Below, in pieces: positions 1 through 11,964 of a DNA stretch of 64,000 nt. Under the pieces are notes generated by a model, which was given only the letters and a program-made list of their open reading frames with translations, made no database searches and was not told where the DNA came from. Position 1 is the first letter of the stretch. Every line of letters starts with the position of its first letter. Source of the DNA: Liriodendron chinense (taxonomy: Eukaryota; Streptophyta; Magnoliopsida; Magnoliales; Magnoliaceae). The position numbers were made by a program, and so were the translations under genes. The stretch lies in assembly GCA_003013855.2 (NCBI GenBank), contig ML058384.1, forward strand, positions 17,618,176 through 17,682,175, given 5' to 3'.

Positions 1-2505
1 AATAATGAACTCATACCAACCAGAGCCACTACCTGGTTGGAGAATGTGCATTGACTACAGGAAGCTAAACACAGTCACAAGGAAAGACCACTTCCCCTTA
101 CCATTTTTTAATCAAATTTTAGAAAGGTTGGTGGGTCATTCCCATTTTTGCTTCATTGATGGGTATTTAGGGTATAACTAAAATAGAGATCGCCCTAGAG
201 GACCAAGATATGACAACATTCACATGTCCATTCGGCACTTTTGCCTATCGAAGGATGCCGTTTGGACTATGCAATGCCCCTGCCACTTTTCAGTGTCGTA
301 TGTTGAGTATTTTTTCTGATATGGTGGGGACGATTCTCGAAGTCTTCATTGACGATTTCTCAATATTTGGTTGTAACTTTGTTGAGTGCCTTATGTATTT
401 AAAAACTGTTTTGAAAATATGTGAAGAAAAGAATCTCATGTTGAATTGGGAGAAATGTCACTTCATGGTTCAAAAGGGAATAGTCCTTAGTCACATTATC
501 TCACAAAATGAAATTGAGGTGGACAAAGCAAAAAATCGTTCTTATCTCTAACCTTCCACCACCCAAGAGCGTACGAGATGTGCGATCCTTTTTGGGACAT
601 GCTGGATTTTATAGACGGTTCATAAAGGACTTTAGTTCACTCTCTCGTCCTTTATGTAACCTCCTCCAAAAGAAAAACTCATTCGAGTGGAATGAAGATT
701 GTTAAAATGCATTTGACAAGCTTAAAAGTATGTTGACATGTGCTCCAATAATGCAACCACCTGATTGGAGCCTTCCTTTTGAAATTATGTGCGATGCGAG
801 CGACTACACTATTGGGGCTGTGTTAGGCCAGAGAATAGAGAAAAAGCCATGCGTCATTACTATGCAAGTAGAACCTTAAACTCAGCCCAAGCAAACTACA
901 CTACTACAGAAAAAGAACTTTTAGCCGTAGTTTTTACTTTAGACAAGTTTAGATCCTACTTGATTGGATCCAAGATCATCATATTCACTAACCATGCCGC
1001 GCTTAAGTACCTTCTCTCTAAGAAGGATGTTAAGCCACGCTTGTTAAGATGGATCCTCCTACTCCAAGAATTTGACATAAAAATATGTTATAAGAAAGGA
1101 GTAGAAAACGTAGTGGCTGACCATCTCTCTAGACTTGTTCTCACCGATTCCCCTGAGATGACCACGATCAATAACATGTTCCCTGATGAACAACTTTTTA
1201 AAGTCTACCAATTGCCATGGTATGTGGACATTGCTAACTATCTTACTACAGGTACAATTCCAACACACTAGAACAAGCAAGATAAGGATAATTTTTTCAA
1301 CGAGGTGAAAAAATTCTTGTGGGACGACCTGTACTTATTCAAGTATTGTCCCGATCAAATTATAAGGAGATGTGTGCCGGATGATGAGCAACACAATATC
1401 ATCTCCCTTTATCATTCTCAGGCGTGTGGTGGCCACTTTTCGGCTAAGAAGACCACAGCCAAAATTTTGAAATGTGGGTTTTATTGGCCCAACATGTTCA
1501 AAGATACCCATGAGTTTTGTAAAACATATGTGCCTTGTCAAAAATTGGGAGGAATATCCCGTAAAATATGATGCCACTCAATCCCATCTTACTAATCGAA
1601 ATTTTTTTATTGTTGGGGCATCGATTTCATGGGTCAATTCCCATCTTCTTTTGGAAATTTATATATTTTATTTGCCGTCGATTATGTTTCAAAATGGGTT
1701 GAGGCAATTCCATGCCGGAACAATGACCATAAAACAGTCGTTCGTTTCTTAAAAGAAAATATCATTTCCTGGTTTGGAACACCTCGAGTCATGATAAGCA
1801 ATGGAGGATCTCATTTTTGTAACCTGCCCGTTTGAAGCTTTAATGAAGAAATATGGCGTAAATCACAAGGTGAGCACTCCCTATCACCCACAAACAAGTG
1901 AACAAGCTGAGATATTCAACAGGGAAATTAAACATATTTTGGAGAAAATAGTAAACCCCGGTCACAAAGATTGGTCGCTTCAACTTACCGATGCACTCTG
2001 GGCTTACCGTATTGCTTTCAAGACCCCCATTGGAATGTCTCCCTATAGACTTGTATATGGGAAAGCTTGTCACTTGCCCGTGGAGTTGGAACATAGGGCA
2101 TATTGAGCGATAAAGAATATAAATTTTGATTCTGCCAAAGCAAGCTTGTTACGCAAACTTCAATTAAATGAACTTGCGGAACTCCAGAACGAGGCATATG
2201 AAAATGCGAGAATTTACAAGGACAAGACGAAGGTGTTCCATAATAAGAACATCCTTCGTAAGACCTTTACGATTAATCAAAAGGTCCTTATGTATAATTC
2301 TCGGCTACATTTATTTTCGGGAAAATTGAAGTTTCGATGGACCGATCCTTTCATTGTGAAAATTGTTTATCCATATGGGACTGTCGAGTTGCTGAATCCT
2401 AGGAACAATAATATCTTTAAAGCGAATGGTCAGCGATTAAAGTTGTTCTTTGAGAATTTTCCTTCAGAAGGTATGTCCATACCTCTGACTGATCCTATAT
2501 ATTAG
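1..2505 (+). pseudogene. Athila-type pol: RT, RNase H, integrase (broken)
   Basis: In order: RT fingers (RKLNTVTRKDHFPLPF near 60-105), RT palm (MPFGLCNAPATF near 255-290; catalytic block FIDDFS near 346-363), RT thumb (FLGHAGFYRRFIKD near 590-630), RNase H (YYASRTLNSAQANYTTTEKE near 860-920; AALKYLLSKKD near 997-1030), the integrase HHCC finger (about 1400-1540), the integrase core (about 1620-2060) and a final ACHLPVELEHRAY block ending at 2103. The frame is interrupted by stops near 180, at 703-705, 1269-1271 and 2104-2106, and by frame changes near 540, 845, 1570-1640 and 1830. No functional polyprotein is possible. In life such a protein copies element RNA and integrates the cDNA. The domain order is that of Ty3/gypsy elements (integrase after RNase H). 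Confidence 0.88.
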
Positions 2506-3653
2506 GATATTTGATCTCCTAGTCTGATGGAGGTATAGAGTAGTTAGGATTAGGATTTTATTGCTTTTGGTTTGCTTTTTCATAGGTTTGTTAGAAGGAG
2601 GTAGAATTTCAGTTTTTGTTCTCTCAGGTACTCTCATTCCTCACTCCCTTTATTTTATAATTGCTCTCATGTTTTGCTCATTGCATATCTTTTACATTGA
2701 GGACAATGCAAGATTTGGTTGGGGGTGTGGGATCACTAGGATGAATCTAGTGTTTTGTAACATCTCGAGCAATATGAAGAACATTTTTCAACATTTTTCA
2801 GATTTTTTCTACAAATTCAAAACTCCATTGGAAAACTTTGTTTCTATGCATTTGGGATGGTGTAAGTATAAGAAAAAGAGAGGCGAAGTGAGTGAAGTTG
2901 AATATCTTGAACAATCTCTAAGATACTAGTTTTATATGCGAATTCTCCTATTTTTATGATTGATAGAAATTTGGAACACTTTTACACTTAGTTTACATTA
3001 CACGATTCTCGTGCTTTGAAGGGATTATGTATAAAAAGTGAATTAACTAGGTTTGGATTTGAGGTGTTGAGGAACCAAGCCGGGGTATTTTGTCCATCTT
3101 TGTCTATGGGAAAATAACGAAAGATATGGATTTTTAAAAATCCTATCTAATGTATATAAAAAGGAAAGGAAGGATGAAAACATGGGAATGATTGAAAATA
3201 TGGTGGAAAATTCTGAAAAGGGCTACCTATTACCAACCAGGGGATGGTCTACCCGTAACCAAAGCCGGAAATGGGACGTAATGTGAAAGCCATCGGAAGG
3301 ACGGTAAGGCAAATTCCTGTCAAAGGCTTGTTGTTGATCCATACACCATTAAATCCATACCTTAGCTAATTCATGAAGAAGGTAACCTCGGAAATCCGTG
3401 AGATAAGCATTCACTAAGCACACTAGGTTAAATTGTTTGGAATTTTCTATTTATCAATCAATCAGCGGGAATTTCATAGGAGTACTTGGTATGTTCTGGA
3501 AAGTTCAAGGTTTCAACTTCTATCACTGGGCATTTCAGAATTTTTACACTTGCATACCATTGAGTGTATAGAAGCATAGTTTCTAAAGGAGAGTTGGGTT
3601 TTGAAGAATGAAATTTGTTTCACGCATGTTTTGCTCGGGGCTAGCAAAATGCT
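2506..3653 (+). other. Athila 3' internal non-coding region
   Basis: About 1.15 kb between pol and the 3' LTR with no convincing ORF. The frame at 2561-2929 has no counterpart in the sister copy. The stretch aligns over most of its length with 17911-19057 of the other Athila-type element. Well conserved blocks lie near 3080-3130 and 3225-3320. An env-like ORF, found in some Athila elements, is not visible. Confidence 0.6.
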
Positions 3654-3665
3654 GGTTGGGGGGTG
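3654..3665 (+). promoter_or_regulatory. polypurine tract of Athila element
   Basis: The purine-rich run ggttggggggtg lies directly against the TG start of the LTR at 3666. The same tract is found at 19058-19069 in the sister element. It is the expected plus-strand priming site for reverse transcription. Confidence 0.7.
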
Positions 3666-5207
3666 TGTTAATCTCTTAAATATGTATATTCTAACCCCAT
3701 TTCATCACTAATTATGCATTGTTTTCAAGCTTAAAGACTATTCTAATACGTGGTTTTGTGATTGTAGGAATGAGAGAGAGAATTCACCAATTGAATGCTT
3801 AGAGACGCTGTTTACAAGCATTGAATATCAAAAGACCAAACGCCAAAGGGTGGAAGAAAGAAAGTAAAGGAGAGAAGAAAGAAGTGCAGAAAATTGCACT
3901 GAAGACCGGTCGTCCGACCGGTCAGCCATTGTCCAGGACCAATCATCTGACCAGTCCGAACACTCAACAGGACGACCCTGCTGCCAAACGTTGCTGGACC
4001 AATCACGACCGGTCGTTCGATTAAAAATTTGGGTTCGAATTTTCAGAAAACTCTCTAGATTATTTTTTACCTTTTACGACTGGTCATCCATGAGCTTAGA
4101 CCGATCGTCCGACCGATCGTTTGCGTAACAAAGCTTCTTCTACAAGCTTCGAAATTTGCTCCTTAAAACGCAATTTTTGAGGATTTTCTCGAAGTTTCTT
4201 TACGCCTAGAGTCCCAAACCTATAAAAGGACTCCTTTAGCTCGTTCCTAGGGCATCCTAGAAGAGATCTACGAAGGTAGGAGGTGGAGAAAGACGAAATC
4301 GGAGTTCTACAACTCCCTCTAGTTTTTTTTTTTTTTTGCTTTCTAGTTCATGTTTTTAGTTATTTTCATGTTTCCTTGGATCATGAACGGCTAAACCTCT
4401 TAGCTAGGGCTAAGAGGTGAAGCTTGTAGTGAATATAAGATGTTTTAATTCGTTTGTTTTGATTTTAAGTTGGATTTTCATTGAAGAACAATGGTTTGAA
4501 GTTTGAATAAAGTTCTAAGTATTCTTTCTTAGTCTTATGATGACTCATGGATGTTTAGAAGAATTGCTTGAATTCTTAATTATTTTGAATGGTTCTAGAC
4601 CTGTACGCTTCGAGGAATCAGATTCAATACGCTCTAGACCTTGGATTCTCATGTGGGAACTTCATACCAAGAGTTTTACTTTTATGGAATTTCTGCTTAT
4701 GTGTGATTGTGTATATGATTTAAATGAAGTTCAAATCATGATCTAGTGATGCTTTGTGACAGATTTTGATGATGATTATAATTGTGATCTTAATCTATTG
4801 GAACTAGGATTGACCTATGTAATTGAGTGTGCTCAAGTCCTAACTTGAATTGAGGGAATCATGTACATGAATCACACATATGATAGATTGTTTATTTTAA
4901 CTGCTCTATCATCCGGCTAAATAGGATTTGATTTCGATTCTAGTTGAGTAATTGCGAACCACAGCGAATTGAGCATCAAGGATTGTTACAAGTGGATCCT
5001 TGAACCCCTAGTGCTCTTTTACATTGTTTACATTCACTTTTAGTTCAAAATATCTATCTACATTCAATTCCAAAATCCTGTTTAGTTAGTTTTCAATTAG
5101 AAACCATTGGAAGTGTTTTGTGGGTTCCTACACAAGTCCCTGTGGATTGACCTCAGTCTTACCGAGATTATTACTACATCGCAACTCTACACTTGGGGAA
5201 GCGAACA
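3666..5207 (+). repeat. Athila-type 3' LTR
   Basis: The 1542-bp LTR begins TGTTAATCTC and ends GCGAACA. It aligns end to end, though clearly diverged, with the LTRs at 12847-14443 and 19070-20634. It contains a cluster of gaccggtc-type near-palindromes (about 3905-4130), a TATA box (tataaaagga, 4221-4230) and a short hairpin, cctcttagctagggctaaga (about 4397-4416), shared by all LTRs of this family in the window. The next base, 5208, continues an unrelated pol copy. Confidence 0.85.
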
Positions 5208-6411
5208 ATGTGTGGTCCTTTTTAGGACACGCCAGATTCTACAGGAGGTTCATCAAGGCTTTTAGTACTCTCTCTCGTCCTTTATGTAACCTCCTCCAAA
5301 AGGAAACCTCATTCGAGTGGAATGAGGAATGTCAAAATGCCTTTGTCAAACTTAAAGGTATGTTGATATGTGCTTATATAATGCAACCACCTGGTTGGAG
5401 CCTTTCTTTTGAGATCATGTGTGATGCTAGTGATTATGCTATTAGGGCAATGTAAGGCCAGAGAAAAGAGAAGAAGCCATACGTTATCTACTATGCAAGT
5501 AGAACGCTAAACTCAGCCCAAGCAAATTACACTACTACGGAAAAGAAACTCTTAGCCATCATATTTGCTTTGGACATGTTTAGGTCCTATTCGATAGGAT
5601 CCAAGATCATTGTATTCACTGATCATGCTGCGTTTAAGTACCTTCTTTTTAAGAAGGATATTAAGCCCCGCCTGTTATAATGGATCCTTATACTCCAAGA
5701 GTTCAATATAAAAATACGAGATAAAAAGGGAGTAGAAAATATAGTGGTTGACCATCTCTCTAGACTTGTCTTAACTGATTCCATTGAGATGACTGGGATC
5801 AATGACATGTTCCCTGATGAATAACTTTTTAAAATCTCCCAATTACCATGGTATGTGGACATTGATAACTATCTTGCTACAAGTACGATTTCGACACATT
5901 AGAAAAACCAAGATAATGATAAATTCTTCAGTGAGGTAAGAAAATTCCTATGGGACGACCCGTATTTGTTTAAGTACTGTCCCGATCAGATTATAAGGAG
6001 ATGTGTGCCGGATCATGAGCAACATAGTATCATCTCCTTTTGTCTTTCTCAGGCGTGTGGTGGCCACTTTTCGACTAAGAAGACCACCGTCAAAATTCTG
6101 CAATGTGGGTTTTATTGGCCCACCATGTTCAAAGACACACATGAGTTTTGTAAGGCTTGTGAGCCTTGTCAGAAATTGGAGGGAATATCCCATCGAAATG
6201 TGATGTCACTCAATCCCATCTTACTAATTGAAATATTTGATTGTTGGGGCATCGATTTCATGGGTCCATTCCCTCTTCGTTTGGAAATTTATATATTTTA
6301 CTTACCATTGATTATGTTTCAAAATGGGTTGAAGCGATTCCATGCCGGAACAATGACCATAAAACAGTCATTCGATTATTAAAAGAAAAGATCATTTCCC
6401 TGTTCGGATTT
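5208..6411 (+). pseudogene. decayed Athila-type pol fragment (RT end to integrase)
   Basis: This pol copy resumes at the RT thumb (FLGHARFYRRFIKAFSTLS), where the preceding element has inserted. It continues through RNase H (YYASRTLNSAQANYTTTEKK near 5490-5550), the integrase zinc finger (ACGGHFSTKKTT, CKACEPCQKLEG) and the start of the integrase core (GIDFMGPFP near 6250). It is close in sequence to the pol at 1-2505. Stops occur near 5453, 5678, 5822 and 5902. After about 6411 the integrase is abruptly replaced by LTR sequence, so the integrase C-terminus and 3' internal region are deleted. Confidence 0.85.
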
Positions 6412-6870
6412 GATGTTTATCATAGTTGTTATCTTAATCTATTGGAAATAGGATTGGCCTATGCAATTGAGTGTGCCCAATGCCTAAATTGAATTGAGGG
6501 AGTCATGTTGATGAATAACACATATGTTAGACTGTTTTGATGTTATAATCGCCCCATGTTCCGGTTAGATAAGATTGAATTCCAATTGTAGTTGTGTAAT
6601 TGAGAAACCTATACGAATTATACATTAAAGATAGCTATAAGTGGATCTTCGGTGCTCTAGTATTTCTTTTAGAATATTAAATTCATCCTTTAAGTTTACA
6701 GTTTGCACATTCACATTTATATTTATATTCCAGATTTAGTTAATTTTAAGTCGATTTTAATTAGAGTTGTTTGAAGAGGTTTTGTGAATTCCTAGTTGAT
6801 CCTTGAGGACGATCTCGGTCTCTACTGAATTAGTACTACATCGCAGCCTTGCACTTGAGGTGAGCGAACA
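6412..6870 (+). repeat. truncated Athila-type LTR (3' end)
   Basis: The last ~460 bp of an Athila-type LTR are joined directly to integrase sequence. The segment matches the end of the LTRs at 5207 and 14443, including the 'ttggcctatgcaattgagtg' block (near 6455-6475) and the terminal gcgaaca. It probably marks a deletion within the element that hosts the 1-5207 insertion. Confidence 0.7.
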
Positions 6871-8343
6871 GACTCTGGGCTAATTCGATCTATCGGCGAC
6901 CAACCAAAATAGGACAACAAGCTTTTTAATCCCGGGCCAATATTCGACCAGTCGATTTGAGGGTCGACCAATCAAATCTAGCCGTTTTTTGCCCATTTTC
7001 TATCCGTTCCACCTTTTCTATAAAACAGTTTCGGGTCGTTTTTTAGTACAAAAAGTGGAATTTTGAGGAGATTGAAGCTACCATTATTGGGGATTATTAG
7101 AGGCTTAAATCCTAACCTTAGCAAGGCATCTTCCTTGTGATTCAATACAAGAATGGAACATTCCAAGATCAAAGAAGATGCTCTTTCCCCTCTTTGATCT
7201 CTAGAGTTTGGATTAAACTTGATAGTTATATCCTCATCCAAAACTCTATGATGAGATCTTTGTAGGTGAGATACTCTAGGCAACCCATTCCCATTAGTTG
7301 TAAAAATCTCAAACCTACCCTCTAATCACCTTGGGCATATCAAAAGCATCACATGCAAGGTGATTGATCAAATGGATTTAAGGCATTGGCAATGTAGTGA
7401 CAACACGATTGGGGGAGTAAAGGAGAGCTTATTAAAGCACGGGAAAGCGGAGATCAAGTAACCCGAAACGACGCTGAATAAGGGGCTCATCCGACAAGTA
7501 AGTTGTCATATTGAGAGTCCGGTTACACTCCTTCCTCGGTGAGGATTGAGTGTGAGAGTTTGGATCTACAAACTCGAACAAGTCTCCGTGGGGAGCCTCC
7601 ACGAGAGTATATGCTAGGTTCTTGGATTGGAACCAAAGGGTTGGGAGGAACCTTATCAAACTCCTAGGTTGAGAGATGAACCTTAAAATCTCCGTTATAG
7701 GTTGGGAGGAACCTTATTAAACTCCCTGGTAGGGTGAAACCATTTAAACACCTAAGTTGGGAGGAACCTGATTTAAACTCCCTAGTGAATACTTGTGTTC
7801 TCATAAGGGTGAGTACTTAAACCGGGAGTGGAGTAGGGTAACCAAACCACTATACATGCTTGTGTTTGTGATTGAGTTGAGCACATTGTTAATCTAGCTT
7901 TGTATGGTTTAATTGCTTAAATATCCATGCTTGATTAGAATATATATAGGCATTAGATAGGTACATCCACACACAAGATGTACTTTCACTAAGTAAAGCA
8001 GACTTGAGCTTATATGATCCACTCTTATATAGTCTACTTAGGTTGCATAGATTAGGTGCTTGATTAGTTTAATCGATCGATTATCTATACATGCTTAGGC
8101 TAGGTTTTTTATATGCTTACCATATGCTAGCCTTGTGATTGGACCCACTTAATATTAGAACTGAAGTGTTCTTGCTTAATTATTTTATAATTGCTAATTA
8201 GTTTAATTACGTAAGAGGTTTTAAAAGGATTTTTAAACAGTCCTAATCACTCCCCCTCTAGGACTTAGCCATAGTTCTGCTAGCTCCGCTCTAAGCTTTC
8301 GTACGCTTAGTGTCTCAAGTGTTATTTAAAAGACGCAATTTCA
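6871..8343 (+). repeat. Ty1/copia-type LTR, plus orientation, 5'-truncated
   Basis: This is the reverse complement of the copia LTR family seen at 20669-22653. It shares the 'gaggagattgaagctaccatt' region, the 'gggaggaacctta' repeats (7630-7780), the block near 7930-8050 and the terminal 'gcaatttca' at 8343. The first few hundred bases of the LTR are missing at the junction with the Athila LTR at 6870. A small cluster of tcgacc/gtcgac motifs (about 6890-6985) occupies the position of the variable motif array of this family. No protein is encoded; open frames here are accidental. Confidence 0.7.
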
Positions 8344-9632
8344 AAATGTACCAAGGAATGACAAACGTACCTAAACTTTTAGGCTCAACTAACAAGCCAA
8401 GAATCAACAAATGACCCTAAATTCGAGTTTGACAACCAAAATCTACACTCAACTCCCACTGAAAAAAGAATGGATAGACTCTAATAAATAACAACCAATG
8501 ACAACCTTACTTGGGTTACTTCTTCTCGCTCTCCCGTGCTTGAATCAGCAACCCTTGTGCTCCCTCGATCATCGATGTCGTTGCATCGCCAATGCTCTAG
8601 TTTCAAGATCAGCCACCTTGCATATGATGCTCCGACGGAGATGCTCAAGGTGCTAGGAAGTGGTGCAACCTCTACAAAAGGTAAGAAATGAGTTTCCTAT
8701 AGGAATATACCTATTTGGATTCCTATGTGGTGTTTAGATAAAAGGATTTACCAATGATCAATGTGTCTAAACTCTTAGGAATCAAGAGGGAACAAGTCCA
8801 TTCTCATTTGAGCTTTGAATGCTCCAAGCTTGTGATGAATCACAAGAAGAACGCCTTGTTAGGGTTAAAAATAGAGCTCCTAATGGTATGCAATGGTGAT
8901 ATCTTCTATCTCCTCAAAATCCCTCTCTTAAGCCCAAAAACTATCTCTCCTGTATTTAAAGAAAAATCTCCAACGGACAGAAAAACGGTCACTTTGATAT
9001 ATCGAGAAGGGGTTTCGATTGATCGGAGCGATCTTTGATATATCGAAATAGGTAGTTCGATATATCAGAAAATCTGTCCAGAGAGTTGGTAAGATTGCTA
9101 GACATATTTCCGATATATCGAAATGAGTTTCGATATATTAAATACACACATCTTGATATATCGAATGATCAATTCGATTTATCGAAAAAAAAACTATCCA
9201 GAGAGTTTGTGCATTTGCTGGACATACTTCGATATATCAAAATGGTCATTTCGATTAATCGAAGACCTATCAAAACTGGTCTCTGATATATCGAAGACCT
9301 ATCGAAAAATGTTGTTTGAGCTGAATTGATTGCAGCAGCTTCCACCTCTTTTATTAACCTAATTTATCATATTTTTTATATGATCTAATGCTAATAAGGA
9401 TGATTAAGGGTATTCCTAGTTAGTTCAAGTCATCTAAGAGGATTTGGGTGTTTTGGTTCAAAGGGTTAGGGTCACCAAGGAATCTCATTTACCTATTCTT
9501 CTTCCTTAATACTTTTGGTCCACTTGAATCGTTGGTCTTCATCTTGCCAAGACTCAACTGACATTACAACACATGGACACACATGATTGATAAATAAGAT
9601 GCACTAGTATACTATAGAGAAGTGAACTAACA
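8344..9632 (-). repeat. copia 3' LTR, truncated
   Basis: On the minus strand it starts TGTTAGTTCAC at 9632. It aligns with 23100-24389 and, outside the motif cluster, with 21300-22653. It carries an array of tcgatatatcga-type palindromes (about 8990-9310). Its U5 end is missing: sequence stops at 8344, where a plus-orientation LTR of the same family ends. Confidence 0.7.
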
Positions 9633-9644
9633 ATCTCCCCCTTT
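9633..9644 (-). promoter_or_regulatory. copia polypurine tract
   Basis: On the minus strand, aaagggggagat directly precedes the TGTTAG start of the LTR. This fixes the orientation of the element. Confidence 0.7.
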
Positions 9645-10555
9645 ATCAATTACGTAACAAAAACCTAACCTAAGACCGTGTCATGGTCCATACCAATGAC
9701 AATACCAAAACACAAATATGTTACATGTCGAATTTAAAAGATTACAACTCGAAATACACTAAGACATGTAACTAAGCAAGCTCATCTTGATTGCTCCCCC
9801 ATAACCTGTCAACCCCTGCAACACAAAACGAAAAAATTGTTTTAGTGGGACTTGATCTTTCTCCCCATTTTTGTCAGCAATTGACAAACCAATCTCTCCC
9901 CTTTAATGATACATCAATTAAGTAAATGATATGGGAGATTAAACTGTCGCAGTTATAACTATAAAAACATGCTAACCAAGGAGAGTTTAGGGTGCATGAA
10001 CATTGAAACATGGAGCATGCATGGGAACATGATCAATAAGAAAATATAACTATCTAATCATAGTTGATCATGCATAATTGGTCATTCTTAAGACATACAT
10101 TAAGCAATGAAAGCACAGGGCTTATAGCCCAATCAACTAACCTCTCCTATATTATATACGTTATGACCAAAGCAATGATTAACATACAATTAAGCATAAA
10201 ACTCAACAAGATTAGCTAATTTAAGCAGGGTGATAGTCTAGCAGCAAATATACCAATTAAAAGCAAGGTTAAACTATCAAAGACGGGCTCATGAGGCTAA
10301 AATCCTCTAATATGCCTCTAATAACAAAATGAGGCTAAAATCCTTAGATTTTCCTATAGTTCCAGTTTCTACCTACCCTTACTAACTATGTTTAGTTTGA
10401 TCCTCCTAAGGGTAACTAATTTCCACAACACCCTCATAAAATGTAGCATGAGGTGAGGGGTTGGGAACTCCTTCTACTCATAGAAGGGAAAGCAGTCGGG
10501 ATCCTCTCTTAGATTAGGGGGAAGAGAGGTAATGGTGAAGCCATGAGAATTCTCA
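9645..10555 (-). other. copia internal non-coding stretch
   Basis: About 0.9 kb between gag and the polypurine tract. I see no domain, no long frame on either strand and no trace of integrase, RT or RNase H. Confidence 0.5.
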
Positions 10556-11577
10556 TTATTTTTTTTTGCTCCCATCACCAGTGGAGTCACTGGGTTCAGA
10601 TTTTGACTCCTCCGTGTCATCTCAAGTGGCTGTCATTGCCTTTTTACCTTTCGATTTAGGCTCGTTCGGACAATCCGGGGCAATATGGCCACGATGATCT
10701 CAACCGTAACATCGGATAGATGAGGATTTTGATGATTTTCTTTTATATTTATCATCCTTCTTGTCTTTCTTGTCACGACTACTCCCTCTATTGAACTTGA
10801 GGAATCTCTTAAACTTCTTGTCTAGTTCATCATCCTCATCATCGCTATCTTCTGAAGACTCACTCTTAATTTTTCTATGGGAGTGTTTGTAGGAAGTCTT
10901 TAAGGCGATGTTCTTCTTCTTAGAGGGGGCCCTGAAGTATAGTTCATGAGTTTATCGGGAATCTATACGTTCTTTCACTTTCACTGTTATCTGTCTCTAC
11001 ACTCTTCTAAGGCTACTACCTTGGTGTTGAATCTTTTCGGGAGGGACCTAAGTATTTTTCTACATATTTTTCCTTCCGGAACCCTTTTCCCCGAGGCAAA
11101 TATGAAGTTGCAAATATTAGAAAGTTTAGTGTAAAACTCTATGAAAGTTTTAGTCTCTTCCATCCTAATGTTGTCCAGTTTAGTGGTTAAGAGCTGAAGC
11201 TTCGAGCGTCTTATTGTGCTAGTTCCCTCATGGGTAACCTCAAGTATATCTCACGCTTCTTTTACAGTTGCGCATGTGAAAATGCGCTGAAATTTTTCCT
11301 GGAAAATTGCACAACAAATTGCAGTGGGAGCTTTGATATTTGCCGTGTATAAAGTTCTCTCATGATCATTCCATTTTTCATCATCTTTGGGAATGACTAT
11401 GACCTTACCGTCAACCTCCACTTATTCCATGGGCATGAAATATCCATGTTGTGTACTTACCCACACAGATCGGTCCATAGATTGTAAGATAATCCTCATC
11501 CTAGCCTTCCAATAGGTGTAGTTAGAACCATGAAAGAATGGTGGACAGTTAATGGTACTCCCATCTTAGTTAGACAT
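10556..11577 (-). pseudogene. copia-type Gag (UBN2-like) with zinc knuckle, decayed
   Basis: Reading the minus strand from the ATG at 11577 gives a typical plant copia Gag N-terminus (PPFFHGSNYTYWKARMRI), then KWNDHERTLYTANIKAP (near 11385-11335), a helical central part, and a CCHC zinc knuckle near 10690-10730 (DHRGHIAPDCPNEP) whose second cysteine codon has become TGA. Further stops occur after MSN at the start and near 10622. Gag packages element RNA into particles. Several point and frameshift lesions rule out function. Confidence 0.75.
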
Positions 11578-11633
11578 TATGCTAGTGCTCTGGTATCAGA
11601 TCTCACTCTAGACAGTTACGTCCTTGAAGAGCA

Positions 11634-11649
11634 ACCCACTTTGATACCA
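11634..11649 (-). promoter_or_regulatory. copia primer-binding site, tRNA-iMet-like
   Basis: On the minus strand tggtatcaaagtgggt follows the LTR end (tttca at 11652) by two bases. It resembles the tggtatcagagc site that most plant copia elements use with initiator tRNA-Met. Confidence 0.6.
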
Positions 11650-11651
11650 AT

Positions 11652-11964
11652 TGAAATTGCATCAGTAATCTAAAATGACACCTTATGCATATACGGGGAA
11701 GCTTAGAGCGGAGCAATTAGAATTATGGCTAAGTCCTAGAAGGAGGGGTGATTAGGAAATTTTAAAATTCTTTTCGCCTACTTAACAATTTTATCAAATT
11801 AAACCAAGTAAGCAAGAACACTTTGGCTTCCAAGCCTAAGTAGGTCCTATCACAAGACCAGCATATGATTAACAATAAGTAACGTTGTCTTAGCATACAT
11901 AGATTAATAAATGATTAAGCTAATAAAACACCTAATCTATGCAACCTAAGTAGACTATGTGAGG
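11652..11964 (-). repeat. copia 5' LTR, inner (U5) segment
   Basis: Matches the U5 end of the solo LTR at 20669-20990 and the plus-oriented LTR near 8000-8343, including ggtgtca and gcaatttca. The match fades between 11964 and about 11985, where Athila-related LTR sequence begins, so the boundary is approximate. Confidence 0.6.

Larger units (their letters stand above)
1..5207 (+). mobile_element. Athila-type Ty3/gypsy retrotransposon, 3' part
   Basis: The window opens inside the reverse transcriptase of this element. It continues through RNase H and integrase (to 2505), a 1.1-kb non-coding stretch, a purine tract and a complete 3' LTR (3666-5207). The Athila assignment rests on the RT and integrase wording (CNLLQKK, ACHLPVELEHRAY) and on similarity of the LTR and 3' region to the element at 12847-20634, which has a tRNA-Asp primer site. 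Immediately after the LTR the sequence resumes in the RT region of another Athila-type copy, so this element is nested in that pol. Its 5' half lies outside the window. Confidence 0.85.

Noticed and set aside
2561..2929. 122-codon ORF after Athila pol as an env-like gene.
   Set aside because: No signal for an envelope protein, and the homologous region at 17960-18330 does not keep the frame.
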